16,860 nucleotides of DNA from Candidatus Saccharimonadota bacterium (GCA_020428185.1 JAGQNH010000026.1:1-16860), one strand, 5' to 3'; counted from the first letter of the stretch, positions 7,921-15,308 are shown. A program made the numbers and translations. Notes: generated by a model from the letters alone, not told the origin.

Positions 7921-8544
7921 ATGGAAGAGGGACCGTTTCGTATGCCGAGGCCGGCTGGCGGCGCAGCAAAGAAGCCAGAGCCAGAGGTGCGACCAAAGCA
8001 AGAGCCGCAGCATGAAGCGAAAGAGACACCGAAGTCGGCGCAGACTGTGCAGCATAAGCCTGTTGTACCTACTAATCATGTCAACAAAGTGCCGAAGAAA
8101 AAGTCTCTGAGTCCAACTTTATCTTTGCAGAAGTTTATCTTGCCAGTATTGGTCACAGTGTTTGTCGGCGTGTTTGCTGTCGTCGCTTGGATGGGTCTAT
8201 CGAGTATGCAGAACAATTCTAGCGCCATAGACACGTCAAAATATCAGGCGGTATTCCTGACAAACGGTCAAGTGTATTTCGGCAAGCTTCAGTCGTACGA
8301 TTCGGAGTATATGAAGCTAACAGATATATTCTATTTGCAGACAAACTCCGGTGATAATACCGATTCTAAGAATCCACAAAAAACTACATCTGATAATGGT
8401 GATGTACGACTTGTGAAGTTAGGTGATGAGATACACGGCCCTGAGGATCAAATGGTTATTTCTAAAGATCAGATGTTGTTTTATGAAAATCTGAAACCAA
8501 AGGGTAAAGTTGCTCAGTCAATAGACGAATTTAAGAAGAAATAA
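7921..8544 (+). CDS. Membrane-anchored protein with Pro-rich cytoplasmic tail and small extracellular beta domain
   Basis: A 207-residue protein of unknown function. ATG 7921 is preferred because GGAGA (7910-7914) lies 6 nt upstream and the predicted transcript begins near 7893, downstream of the longer reading-frame start. Residues 1-65 are a Pro/Lys/Glu-rich, probably disordered cytoplasmic tail ending in KKK. Residues 70-92 are one membrane helix. Residues 105-205 look like a compact extracellular beta domain, with phrases such as AVFLTNGQVYFGKL, YMKLTDIFYLQ and DQMLFYENL. I believe similar proteins occur in other CPR genomes but cannot confirm this here. It has its own promoter and terminator and is convergent with another small anchored protein. 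Export orientation is inferred from the positive-inside rule. Confidence 0.8.
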   Translation: MEEGPFRMPRPAGGAAKKPEPEVRPKQEPQHEAKETPKSAQTVQHKPVVPTNHVNKVPKKKSLSPTLSLQKFILPVLVTVFVGVFAVVAWMGLSSMQNNSSAIDTSKYQAVFLTNGQVYFGKLQSYDSEYMKLTDIFYLQTNSGDNTDSKNPQKTTSDNGDVRLVKLGDEIHGPEDQMVISKDQMLFYENLKPKGKVAQSIDEFKKK

Positions 8545-8546
8545 AC

Positions 8547-8587
8547 CAACCAAAAACCACCCTACATACTTGGGTGGTTTTTGGTTG
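8547..8587. terminator. Bidirectional terminator between convergent genes
   Basis: A perfect 16-bp stem (8547-8562 with 8572-8587) and a 9-nt loop. The A-run on one arm and T-run on the other make it work in both directions. It starts 2 nt after the stop of the left gene and ends 2 nt before the stop of the right gene. Confidence 0.9.
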
Positions 8588-8589
8588 TA

Positions 8590-9141
8590 TTAGAATTTTG
8601 GTACGCGACTGTCACTGATACTGTTGAGCTTGTATACGTATTCAGCCCACTTGTTTGAATCAATTTTCTTTTTTGACTTGATGAGTATCAGGAGGTCAAA
8701 TTTGGTCAAAATGGCAGACTGAGGACCCTTGGTAGACGTGCCGACGTAAATCGTGGTGTCACCTGCGGTGATCTTTTCGTTGGCAGCGTAGCTTTCGGCT
8801 AGATCAGATATTTTTCCTGCTGGGTCCGACTTGAATGAATCAGGTAGCGGCTGCTGACTGACGTCTATGTGTACACCATCGAGCTTGTCGCTAAAGGCAA
8901 ATACAGGTTCGCTCTTGGGTGGACTGACGCGTCTCCAGCCACCGAGCTTTTCGATAGTCTTGTCTACGGGGAGAATTGTTTCGTATTGTGGGGTTACTAC
9001 AGTCTCTTCTGGTTCGCCACCTGTCGAATATTGTGCACCAACGAAGATAGCAAGACTAAACATGCCGCTCGCTGCAAGGATTATAATGATCGCTATTGCT
9101 CTTTGGTGTTTTTTGAATTTGTTTAACGAAACTTCTGTCAT
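8590..9141 (-). CDS. Hypothetical membrane-anchored extracellular protein
   Basis: A 183-residue protein. A basic start (KFKKHQR) precedes one membrane helix at about 14-37, and the remaining 145 residues are predicted outside the cell: a short acidic linker, then a mixed alpha/beta domain beginning near residue 52 (YETILPVDKTIEKLGGW). There are no cysteines and no catalytic motif I recognise. It has a strong promoter but no evident ribosome-binding site before the ATG. It lies 99 nt downstream of the fibre-like gene on the same strand with no clear terminator between, so it may also receive read-through from it. The family is unknown; a link to the fibre-like protein is possible from context only. 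Confidence 0.75.
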   Translation of the reverse strand: MTEVSLNKFKKHQRAIAIIIILAASGMFSLAIFVGAQYSTGGEPEETVVTPQYETILPVDKTIEKLGGWRRVSPPKSEPVFAFSDKLDGVHIDVSQQPLPDSFKSDPAGKISDLAESYAANEKITAGDTTIYVGTSTKGPQSAILTKFDLLILIKSKKKIDSNKWAEYVYKLNSISDSRVPKF

Positions 9142-9186
9142 GTAGTGTGTGGGAGTATGCCCGTCCGATGCTTGTTGTTTGGACGT

Positions 9187-9215
9187 ATTTTAGCATAAAA
9201 AGTATAGCGAGCCAA
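9187..9215 (-). promoter_or_regulatory. Promoter TTGGCT-N17-TAAAAT with extended -10
   Basis: On the minus strand TTGGCT (complement of 9210-9215), a 17-nt spacer ending in TGC, then TAAAAT (complement of 9187-9192). Transcription should start near 9180, 39 nt before the ATG of the 183-residue protein. Confidence 0.65.
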
Positions 9216-9240
9216 TTATACAGATTATATACACTAGTGA

Positions 9241-12200
9241 TTACTTGTTATGGAATGTGAAGTTGAGGTCGCTTACGTAGGCATTTGCATCATTCAGTGA
9301 TGATAGTGTTATCTTGAAGACGATACTGTTTCCTGCGGCGAATGAACATGATGATGGTTCGGAGCCACCGCTAGCGGTACCTGTTTGCCAAGTAGTCTGT
9401 GACCCTGTGGATACTGATATTGATGAACCACAGGCGGTGAGTCCGCTCGTAGTGTTTTTGTAAATCTGGTACGCGACGCTCGCATCGCTGCTATCAGTTC
9501 GCCCCTTGAGCGTCGTTGAGCCAGAGACGAAGTTGTCAAATGTTGTCGGTAGTTTGTAGGTGACATATATATCCTTGGTTTGTGCGGAGCCTTCTGCGGA
9601 CGTCCAGCTGTAGAGATTATATGTTTCGTTGGTGCCACAAATAGTTGGTTGTGACGAGGTGCCGTCGTTGATATCGAGCGTGTCAGAACAGAAATCCGAT
9701 GAAAGCGTACCGATATCGGTGCCATGGGTAACGGCATTGGCGTATTCGGGACTGATTGTGATGAAATTGTCTGGCCTGTCACCACATGAGCCCCATCCGT
9801 TTTGTTCGTAGCACTGGATTTTACCTTTAGTTGTGTCGTAGTACATGCTGCCGAGTAAAGCATTATTGCCGACATCGGCAGGTGCCTTCGCACTTTTGCC
9901 GAGTGTCAGGTATGTTGGGTTGCCGCTGTCATCACTGCCACCAACCTGGATATTGGATGACGTGGTTGCCCGTGATAGTGAAAGGTCATCAATGTAGAAT
10001 GTTCCAGTATCGCTTGTTGGTGTAATGAGGAGACGGTTATTGCTTGTGATGCCAGATGAAGGTGCGGAGAAACTACAGCTGACGTTGGTCCATGCGGATG
10101 ATGTTGCCGAAATGCTATCTGTACATAGTGTCCACGATGGATACGAATGTTCGCCATCGGGCAGATAATAAGCTGCAAGGCTTGAGAAGCTACTGCTATC
10201 GGCGCGTACCTTAAACGATATGTTATAGGTAACGCCACTGGTAAGTTTCGCGCTTAGTTTGTTGCGAGCACCAGTCCAGGCATTCTGGACTTCAACTTTC
10301 ACTGATGCGTTGCCTGTGGCAATGTTGTTGCCGGCTGTTGTGTAGCGGCTGACTGTAGTATCCCACCAGCCTGCACCGCCAACATCTATACCGCTATTGG
10401 TCCAAGTGTCTGTGGGGAATTCACTGTCTGATCCACCGGCAGTCTCAGCACCTCCATCTGTAGCTAGCTCTACCGCAGTCAGGCTATTAACCGAAAGAAG
10501 CGGGGCTGCTCCAGAAGATTGGACAGACAGTATTGTGTTGCTGGACGGGCTTGTATTACTGTCCTTAATAACGAGACCGTCGCCACTTGTGTTGTTGTTG
10601 ACAAGAATCTCTGCCACGCCTGTACTTTGCACAGAGTTATTGTACGCTGACTGCAGCGATCCAGTACCGGCAGATCCGGCAGCTGTCCATACACTTCCAC
10701 TCCAAATCATGGTCACAGAGGTGTTTTGTTGTAGTGGAATAGACTGTTCAACACCGGCGCCATCCCCAACATTTGCTAGCAACATGAAGTCATTCGAACC
10801 ATTGGCAGCCGTGACGTAGAGGATGCGTCCTGCAGCTCCACTTCCCAGAGATGGATCAACGAGAGTGAAGTCGACGTTGTCTGCCGTGGCGTTCAGGGTA
10901 ACTACACCGAACCCATCGACGTTTGTTTGAGATACGTTGGCATCTACTGAAGCCGACTGAGTCGACGCTGTTGTGAAAGTTGGCGTATTGATAACGACAA
11001 GTCCCTTTGATCCTGTTCCCGATCCACTACCGCTAGATAAGTATAAGTTACCCCCGTCTGCGTTACCGCTAGTGGCGGATCCCGCGAGTAGTGTTAGTGA
11101 ACCCCCCTGCGTGTTAGATGTCGTGCTACTGGTACCTTGGATAGTAAAGCTGCTTGCTGTCGAAGCTTGGCCACTCGTATCTGCGTTACCTACATATAAT
11201 GTATTGCCGGTATTTGAGAAACGTGCGCGCTGAGTTCCGTTGGTTGTAATAGTGGTGTCATATTTTGATTGAATAGAGGTTGTTCCGCCAGACGCGCCAC
11301 TGCCGGCGCCGATTATAATATCTGTTGAAGTACCCGAGGAGTTATTGCCGACCCAAATAGTCTGATTAGCGGCTGGGCTAGTGCTACCAACTTGGATGAA
11401 TCGTGTAGTCCCAGAGCCTAGATACAATCTTCCATCTAAGCCTGCCCCTGTCTTTGCTCCACCATTGATAATAACGTCGCCACCATTAGCGTTTGTACCA
11501 CCTGCACTACCTCCATATAGGGATAAGTCACCTCCGATACTTCCTGAGCCGCTTCCGCCGTATCCTCCTGCTATATATAGAGCGCTACCTGCCGTGTCGG
11601 CACCTGCAGTAGCGACATAGAGAGAACGGGTGCCGGTATTGCCTAGTTCGATATCTCCACCGTTTGTGAGTTTAAAGACGTTAGTTCCCGAATGTTGCAG
11701 TTCTACGAGATTTCCCGTACCTGTTTTGTTGATGAAGAGGCTTGATGCATTGCCACTGTCTTCTTGCACTCCTTGGCCTAGTTGGATGAAGTTGCCAGCT
11801 GTCTTACCACCGAGTTGACCGGCGTTCATGGCGTATGGTGTAGAAGTGATTCGTTTCATCGGGAGCATCTCGCCGTCGGCAACACATGGCGCGGAGTTGA
11901 ATGATGTACAGGCGGTTGCAGAGCCTGCGATATTCATCGAGAGCCAGAGGGTATCTTGGTTCCAGTCGACACTTGATCCGAATGCAGTAACCGAACCAAG
12001 ATTGACAGAGAAGAAGCCGTTGGTTACTTGGACACCACTAGTGCCTCCGTTGTTAATACGGGTCTCGGTCCACTTGAGGGTGCCTCCAGGGTTGCCAGCA
12101 GATGTACCGGCACCATCCTGATAGATCTTGAACTGCATGTTGTAATAGCCGTCTGCAACAACTGCGCCGCTTGCGGTCATTAGTCGCCCTGAGTAGCTAA

Positions 12201-12345
12201 GAGTTTGATTGATGCCAGCCGTCGCGTGTGAAACAGTACCAAATAAAAGCGTTGTTATTAAAGCAACACATAGAGCGATAAGCCCTGCATTTCGCAGTGC
12301 ATAGCGCTGTTTAAGAATAGTGTTAGGTTTGCACCACACAGTCAT
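9241..12345 (-). CDS. Exported fibre-like surface protein with phage-tail-fibre style repeats and carbohydrate-binding-like module
   Basis: A 1034-residue predicted exported protein. Residues 1-43 are a long signal peptide or N-terminal anchor (hydrophobic core 20-37, SHATA after it). Residues 45-195 form a domain common in fibre-type bacterial surface proteins (LSYSGRL, YYNMQFKIY, NGFFSVNLG, ITSTPYAMNA, QLGGKTAGNFIQL). Residues 200-560 are Gly/Ser/Thr-rich short beta repeats, including two related units near 271-300 and 414-448, as in trimeric tail fibres. Residues 625-795 resemble a carbohydrate-binding beta-sandwich (DGGAE start, FYIDDLSL end). Residues 800-1034 are a C-terminal beta domain with six or more cysteines. 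There is no C-terminal anchor. The promoter is strong; no Shine-Dalgarno precedes the ATG. It is most likely an extended adhesin or fibre. No other phage genes are near, so a prophage origin is not supported. Domain limits are by eye. Confidence 0.8.
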   Translation of the reverse strand: MTVWCKPNTILKQRYALRNAGLIALCVALITTLLFGTVSHATAGINQTLSYSGRLMTASGAVVADGYYNMQFKIYQDGAGTSAGNPGGTLKWTETRINNGGTSGVQVTNGFFSVNLGSVTAFGSSVDWNQDTLWLSMNIAGSATACTSFNSAPCVADGEMLPMKRITSTPYAMNAGQLGGKTAGNFIQLGQGVQEDSGNASSLFINKTGTGNLVELQHSGTNVFKLTNGGDIELGNTGTRSLYVATAGADTAGSALYIAGGYGGSGSGSIGGDLSLYGGSAGGTNANGGDVIINGGAKTGAGLDGRLYLGSGTTRFIQVGSTSPAANQTIWVGNNSSGTSTDIIIGAGSGASGGTTSIQSKYDTTITTNGTQRARFSNTGNTLYVGNADTSGQASTASSFTIQGTSSTTSNTQGGSLTLLAGSATSGNADGGNLYLSSGSGSGTGSKGLVVINTPTFTTASTQSASVDANVSQTNVDGFGVVTLNATADNVDFTLVDPSLGSGAAGRILYVTAANGSNDFMLLANVGDGAGVEQSIPLQQNTSVTMIWSGSVWTAAGSAGTGSLQSAYNNSVQSTGVAEILVNNNTSGDGLVIKDSNTSPSSNTILSVQSSGAAPLLSVNSLTAVELATDGGAETAGGSDSEFPTDTWTNSGIDVGGAGWWDTTVSRYTTAGNNIATGNASVKVEVQNAWTGARNKLSAKLTSGVTYNISFKVRADSSSFSSLAAYYLPDGEHSYPSWTLCTDSISATSSAWTNVSCSFSAPSSGITSNNRLLITPTSDTGTFYIDDLSLSRATTSSNIQVGGSDDSGNPTYLTLGKSAKAPADVGNNALLGSMYYDTTKGKIQCYEQNGWGSCGDRPDNFITISPEYANAVTHGTDIGTLSSDFCSDTLDINDGTSSQPTICGTNETYNLYSWTSAEGSAQTKDIYVTYKLPTTFDNFVSGSTTLKGRTDSSDASVAYQIYKNTTSGLTACGSSISVSTGSQTTWQTGTASGGSEPSSCSFAAGNSIVFKITLSSLNDANAYVSDLNFTFHNK

Positions 12346-12427
12346 TTTGGTATTGATTTTGACTCTTTTTACACCGGTAGAGGCGTAGAAATTGTTTATT
12401 TCACTGTGACGTGTGGTGGGCCATCAA

Positions 12428-12453
12428 AGCTTGTATTTATTTTACCACAAGCT
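12428..12453. promoter_or_regulatory. Inverted repeat bracketing the -10 of the fibre gene (possible operator)
   Basis: AGCTTGT (12428-12434) and ACAAGCT (12447-12453) are perfect inverted copies separated by 12 nt. The -10 box lies between them and the predicted transcription start is inside the left arm. This is a typical place for a dimeric repressor, though a 7-bp match can arise by chance. Confidence 0.35.
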
Positions 12454-12467
12454 CCTTGAGGTGACAA
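12439..12467 (-). promoter_or_regulatory. Strong promoter TTGTCA-N17-TAAAAT of the fibre gene
   Basis: On the minus strand TTGTCA (complement of 12462-12467), 17 nt ending in TGG, then TAAAAT (complement of 12439-12444). Both boxes match five of six consensus positions and the -10 is extended. The start near 12432 leaves an untranslated leader of about 87 nt. Confidence 0.75.
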
Positions 12468-12686
12468 TAATTTATGACCCCCGAAAATTATTTGGGCGTA
12501 TGGTTGACAAGAAAAATGTTCGGTTTTGGACGAAAAAAATGATGAAAAAATCAAAAAATCTGTCAAAAAGCAGCACGATCTGCTGTCGAGATAACGTACT
12601 GATTTTGGTATTTTGGGGTACTCTGGTGGTTGCGATATCTCACGTCTTTTTCTCACATGTAAACTTACTTACTCATGCACAATCTC
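12468..12686. other. Intergenic stretch without a recognised gene
   Basis: The gap between the divergent genes is 377 nt (12346-12722). Beyond the two promoters it holds an A-rich stretch (12530-12570) and a weak 5-bp hairpin at 12569-12584. A reading frame running to 12754 with one hydrophobic segment crosses it, but it has no ribosome-binding site and covers the promoter and start of the next gene, so I do not call it. Confidence 0.5.
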
Positions 12687-12715
12687 TTGCGTTTGTGCTC
12701 ATGTATTGCTACCAT
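12687..12715 (+). promoter_or_regulatory. Promoter TTGCGT-N17-TACCAT with extended -10
   Basis: TTGCGT (12687-12692), a 17-nt spacer ending in TGC, then TACCAT (12710-12715). The expected transcription start at about 12722-12723 coincides with an in-frame ATG at 12723, implying a leaderless message. Confidence 0.5.
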
Positions 12716-12722
12716 GAGCGGT

Positions 12723-13145
12723 ATGAAGCTATCAAGAGAGGGAGCGGTAGGTAATTTGCGCGTGTTTTTTGGAGACTCGGAGTCGGATTATGTATCGGTT
12801 GACGATATCTACAAAAACGCAGGGCGAAGTGACTATTCACTAGAGAGTAATCGGAAGTGGCTCTACAATCGGCTGACATTGATCAGGCCATATGGTCTGT
12901 ACGAAAAAGTGAATGGTGTACAGAATGGTGTGCGCGTGACGCAGGGTCTGGCGCTGACAAAGCAGGGACGTGAGGCGCTACATGGCAGCAGCTCTCATAC
13001 TAGAGGAGGTGATATAAGAGAACGTGCTGTAGCTCAGCAGGATGTGAGCGTTGTTTCAGTGCAACGAGATATCGATATCTTGCGAAATATGTACCCAGAA
13101 TTTGAGTTTGTATTTGATGTGCATTTCAAGAATCGTGACGCTTGA
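12723..13145 (+). CDS. Hypothetical small protein, possibly winged-helix DNA-binding
   Basis: A 140-residue protein of unknown function. ATG 12723 is chosen because the promoter at 12687-12715 would start transcription there; longer in-frame starts (12675, 12714) lie inside or upstream of that promoter and none has a ribosome-binding site. Residues 1-85 have the helix-turn-helix then hairpin rhythm of a winged helix: VSVDDIYKNAG, then NRKWLYNRLTLIRPYGLYEKV, then GVRVTQGLALTKQGREAL. Residues 86-110 are a polar linker and 111-140 a short helix plus Phe-rich end (EFEFVFDVHF). It sits just upstream of the F-ATPase-like operon, 93 nt away and with a separate promoter between. A regulator of that operon or of the divergent fibre gene is possible but unproven. 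Gene reality is likely, function is a guess. Confidence 0.6.
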   Translation: MKLSREGAVGNLRVFFGDSESDYVSVDDIYKNAGRSDYSLESNRKWLYNRLTLIRPYGLYEKVNGVQNGVRVTQGLALTKQGREALHGSSSHTRGGDIRERAVAQQDVSVVSVQRDIDILRNMYPEFEFVFDVHFKNRDA

Positions 13146-13186
13146 TTGTGAAGTGGCATGAAAAGTGATAGAAGTCATGTCGCTTA

Positions 13187-13195
13187 TGGTACAAT
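13187..13195 (+). promoter_or_regulatory. Extended -10 promoter of the F-ATPase-like operon
   Basis: TGG then TACAAT (13190-13195) forms an extended -10. The -35 is poor (TGATAG at 13166-13171, 18 nt away). The start near 13202 gives a leader of about 37 nt with GGGAG at 13222-13226. It is the only promoter seen for the four-gene operon to the right edge. Confidence 0.5.
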
Positions 13196-13238
13196 TAACA
13201 TTAGTGAATAATAGGGATTTTGGGAGCACGGAAAAACG

Positions 13239-14081
13239 GTGAAATTATCGCGAATTATCATCAGTACTGCACTCGTTTTTGGAGTGATTGTTTCATCTGG
13301 TGCCTCGGTCCTTGGAATTAGTCTTGGCGGTGGAAGCGTGCAGGGGTATTCTGCCGACAAGCCGCTTGATACTGGGACGATTGTGCAGCTTGATAGCAGC
13401 AGGAAGAGTGGCGTGAAGGTTACATCGAAATCGCAACTGCAGAATATGTTTGGAGTGACGGTTGATCGCAATATTTTGCCCGTAACAATCTCGAGCGAGA
13501 GCCTTAAGAACGAGGTTTTTGTCGCCGTATCTGGTACATACAACGTTCTTGTTAGTACTCAGGCAGGTGAGATAGCTGTCGGTGATTTTGTGACACTGTC
13601 ATCTATAGATGGCGTCGCGATGAAGGCGGGCACAAAAGAGAAGACTGTGTTTGGTCGTGCTGTCGGGGCATTTGACGGTAAGAAATCCGTACTAGGTACG
13701 TCAACCTTGAAGGATGCGACTAGCAATAAGACACAGAACGTCGTGTTAGGCTCTATACCCGTGACTATTGATATCAAGAGAAATCCAAATATTCAAAGCA
13801 CCAAGGCTGATCTACCTAGTTTTTTGCAGAGAATTGGCCAGCAGATTGCTGAGAAAGAAGTCAGCCCAATTCGAATTTATTTAAGTATGGCGATTTCTGC
13901 AATTAGTATTATTGCGGCACTTGCGATGCTGTATGCAGGTGTGCGCAATAGTGTCATATCTATTGGACGTAATCCTATGTCAAAGAAATCGATTTTTCGG
14001 GCACTAATCGAAGTGATTTTGACGAGTTTGTTGATTTTAATAATTGGCCTATTTGCGGTATATTTACTACTAAGGTTATGA
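13239..14081 (+). CDS. Exported protein ending in an F-ATPase c-subunit-like membrane hairpin
   Basis: A 280-residue protein at the c-subunit position of an F-ATPase-like operon. GTG start; GGGAG at 13222-13226 is 12 nt upstream, a long spacing. Residues 1-27 are a signal peptide. Residues 28-210 form an extracellular domain, mostly beta (GTIVQLD, GEIAVGDFVTLSS, GVAMKAG, VFGRAVGAF), recalling domains of fibre-type surface proteins. Two helices follow: TM1 about 212-234 and TM2 about 255-278, joined by a basic loop with RNP at 244-246, matching the RQP loop of c subunits. With the signal peptide, the loop would be cytoplasmic, as in real c rings. The residue 18 after the loop proline, where E. 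coli has Asp61, is Leu264; the only nearby carboxylate is Glu258. The Gly-rich TM1 motif is also lost. Ion transport is therefore doubtful. Homology to c is an inference from loop, topology and gene order. Confidence 0.75.
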   Translation: MKLSRIIISTALVFGVIVSSGASVLGISLGGGSVQGYSADKPLDTGTIVQLDSSRKSGVKVTSKSQLQNMFGVTVDRNILPVTISSESLKNEVFVAVSGTYNVLVSTQAGEIAVGDFVTLSSIDGVAMKAGTKEKTVFGRAVGAFDGKKSVLGTSTLKDATSNKTQNVVLGSIPVTIDIKRNPNIQSTKADLPSFLQRIGQQIAEKEVSPIRIYLSMAISAISIIAALAMLYAGVRNSVISIGRNPMSKKSIFRALIEVILTSLLILIIGLFAVYLLLRL

Positions 14082-14100
14082 TGGGTAAAAAGGTGGGTAA

Positions 14101-14796
14101 ATGGGAATATTAAAACGCAAACAGGATCCTCAGAGAAGGCCTCCGATAGATGAAAATTCTGACGGTGTTCAGCACTTTTTTGATGGGTATTTCATGGAGT
14201 TGCGTGAGCGTGGCCGTACTTATTTTGCCAAGATAGTCGAAGAAAATGCTGCCCATTTTAGAGACGACCTAAACGTTACGATCGGCAAGGTCAATGAGGA
14301 GATCAAGAGTCATCTGACCGAGCGAGTCGATGAGCAGATTGCTGAAAATGGCAAGATTATGAAAGATGCTCAAGAGGCGGCCCTGGAGGCATTGAATCGA
14401 GGTATTCAAGATTTTCAAACCCAGCAAAAACAACTCAACACTGCCCTGCAGCAAAATATTACGACGCAACAATCTGCAATCGGGACGATGTTTGAGGACA
14501 ACAAGACGCAGATTGACGCGATGAAATCAGCACAGGCTACGGCACTTCAGACGCTGAACGCAACAGTTGCTACGTTGCAAGAACAACAACAGCAACTTAT
14601 TGATGCTTTGCAAAAAAATATTGCAAACCAAGAGGCGATGATTATCGGTGCATTTGAGCAGAATATGGCCCAGGTCGTAGAGCACTATTTGTTAGGCGCA
14701 CTGAGTGATCAATTTGATCTCAAGGCACAGCTCCCATCGATTATTCAGCAGATGGAGCAAAACAAACAAGAGATGATGGATGATATGAAATTATGA
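14101..14796 (+). CDS. Coiled-coil stalk-like protein at the b-subunit position
   Basis: A 231-residue, almost wholly helical, Gln-rich protein. AGGTGG at 14091-14096 lies 4 nt before the ATG. It begins with a basic, Pro-containing stretch (KRKQDPQRRPP), has no membrane helix, and runs as coiled coil from about residue 45 to 195, ending in a compact helical C-terminus. Residues 87-140 and 141-194 are two copies of one 54-residue unit with 24 identical positions in an ungapped alignment. It lies 19 nt after the c-like gene and overlaps the delta-like gene by 4 nt (ATGA), exactly where b (atpF) sits in F-ATPase operons. A peripheral-stalk role, joining the alpha/delta-like proteins to another membrane partner, is inferred from position and shape; sequence similarity to b subunits is not evident. 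Confidence is high for the gene and moderate for the role. Confidence 0.75.
   Translation: MGILKRKQDPQRRPPIDENSDGVQHFFDGYFMELRERGRTYFAKIVEENAAHFRDDLNVTIGKVNEEIKSHLTERVDEQIAENGKIMKDAQEAALEALNRGIQDFQTQQKQLNTALQQNITTQQSAIGTMFEDNKTQIDAMKSAQATALQTLNATVATLQEQQQQLIDALQKNIANQEAMIIGAFEQNMAQVVEHYLLGALSDQFDLKAQLPSIIQQMEQNKQEMMDDMKL
14359..14682 (+). repeat. Two tandem 162-bp units coding a duplicated coiled-coil segment
   Basis: The units 14359-14520 and 14521-14682 encode residues 87-140 and 141-194 of the stalk-like protein. They align without gaps: MK.AQ..AL..LN, then Q.QQ.QL..ALQ.NI..Q, then I...FE.N..Q. Twenty-four of 54 residues are identical, while the DNA is well diverged, so the duplication is old. 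Confidence 0.8.
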
Positions 14797-15308
14797 CAGA
14801 CGCACCTAATGCTCCACAGTCTGGATTTGTTTTACCAAAGAGTTTGGTGACAAGGATTGATTTGTCTCGTTTGATCAGGGAAATTGAGTCTGTCGACAAT
14901 CAGCTCAACGAGGCGCGAATTCGGGCAGGTGATGGTGCGGAAGTGAAGTCGCCTTCCCTATCTGGGCAGCTTGAAGAGTTTTTGACACTTAATCAGTTGC
15001 AGTTGGGGACGAGTCAGCAATTTGCGGAATTGATAAAGTCACTTCGGACTCTTAAGGACAAGGCGCCAGTTGTTCATCTCACCTTTGCCGTAACTGCCGA
15101 TGTCGAAAGTTTGCAGTGGATTGCAGATTGGGTCCGACGAGAAATGCATCCACAAGCACTGATATCCGTTGGATTGCAGCCTTCGCTTGTTGCTGGTGTG
15201 TATGTCCGAACTCCGAATCATGTCCACGACTTTAGTTTGAAGGGTGTACTGAAGAAGAATCGTGGCTTACTCGTGAAGGAACTGGAGGTGCTACGTGGAG
15301 CACGGTAA
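14793..15308 (+). CDS. atpH-like: F-ATPase delta-subunit-like protein
   Basis: A 171-residue protein at the delta (OSCP) position, which in F-ATPases caps F1 and links it to the peripheral stalk. The ATG overlaps the previous stop (ATGA), so translation is probably coupled. Residues 1-90 are helical and unlike a standard N-terminal delta domain in detail. Residues 92-165 match the conserved C-terminal delta region: a beta strand VVHLTFAV, a helix, then LISVGLQPSLVAGVYVRT, HDFSLKGVL and LLVKEL, corresponding to the family pattern of VDPSLIGG, DGS and a closing helix. Length is close to the usual 170-180 residues. It overlaps the alpha-like gene by 14 nt. Together with that gene it shows that this is a true F-type assembly and not just a stray c-like protein. 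Confidence 0.8.
   Translation: MTDAPNAPQSGFVLPKSLVTRIDLSRLIREIESVDNQLNEARIRAGDGAEVKSPSLSGQLEEFLTLNQLQLGTSQQFAELIKSLRTLKDKAPVVHLTFAVTADVESLQWIADWVRREMHPQALISVGLQPSLVAGVYVRTPNHVHDFSLKGVLKKNRGLLVKELEVLRGAR

Noticed and set aside
10397..10819. 140-codon + strand frame inside the fibre-like gene
   Set aside because: Antisense shadow of Gly/Ser/Thr repeats, giving Pro/Leu/Val-rich low-complexity protein.
9241..12345. Prophage remnant
   Set aside because: Only the repeat style of this one protein is phage-like. It has a signal peptide and a cellular promoter, and there are no capsid, terminase, integrase or lysis genes in the window.
12565..12584. Hairpin AGCAG/CTGCT with T-run on the minus strand, possible terminator
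   Set aside because: Only 5 bp, and no minus-strand gene lies to its right for it to terminate.
12413..12754. 113-codon + strand frame with a hydrophobic segment (possible start also at 12500)
   Set aside because: It overlaps the fibre gene promoter and the promoter and start of the next gene, has no ribosome-binding site, and its composition looks like intergenic A/T-rich DNA.
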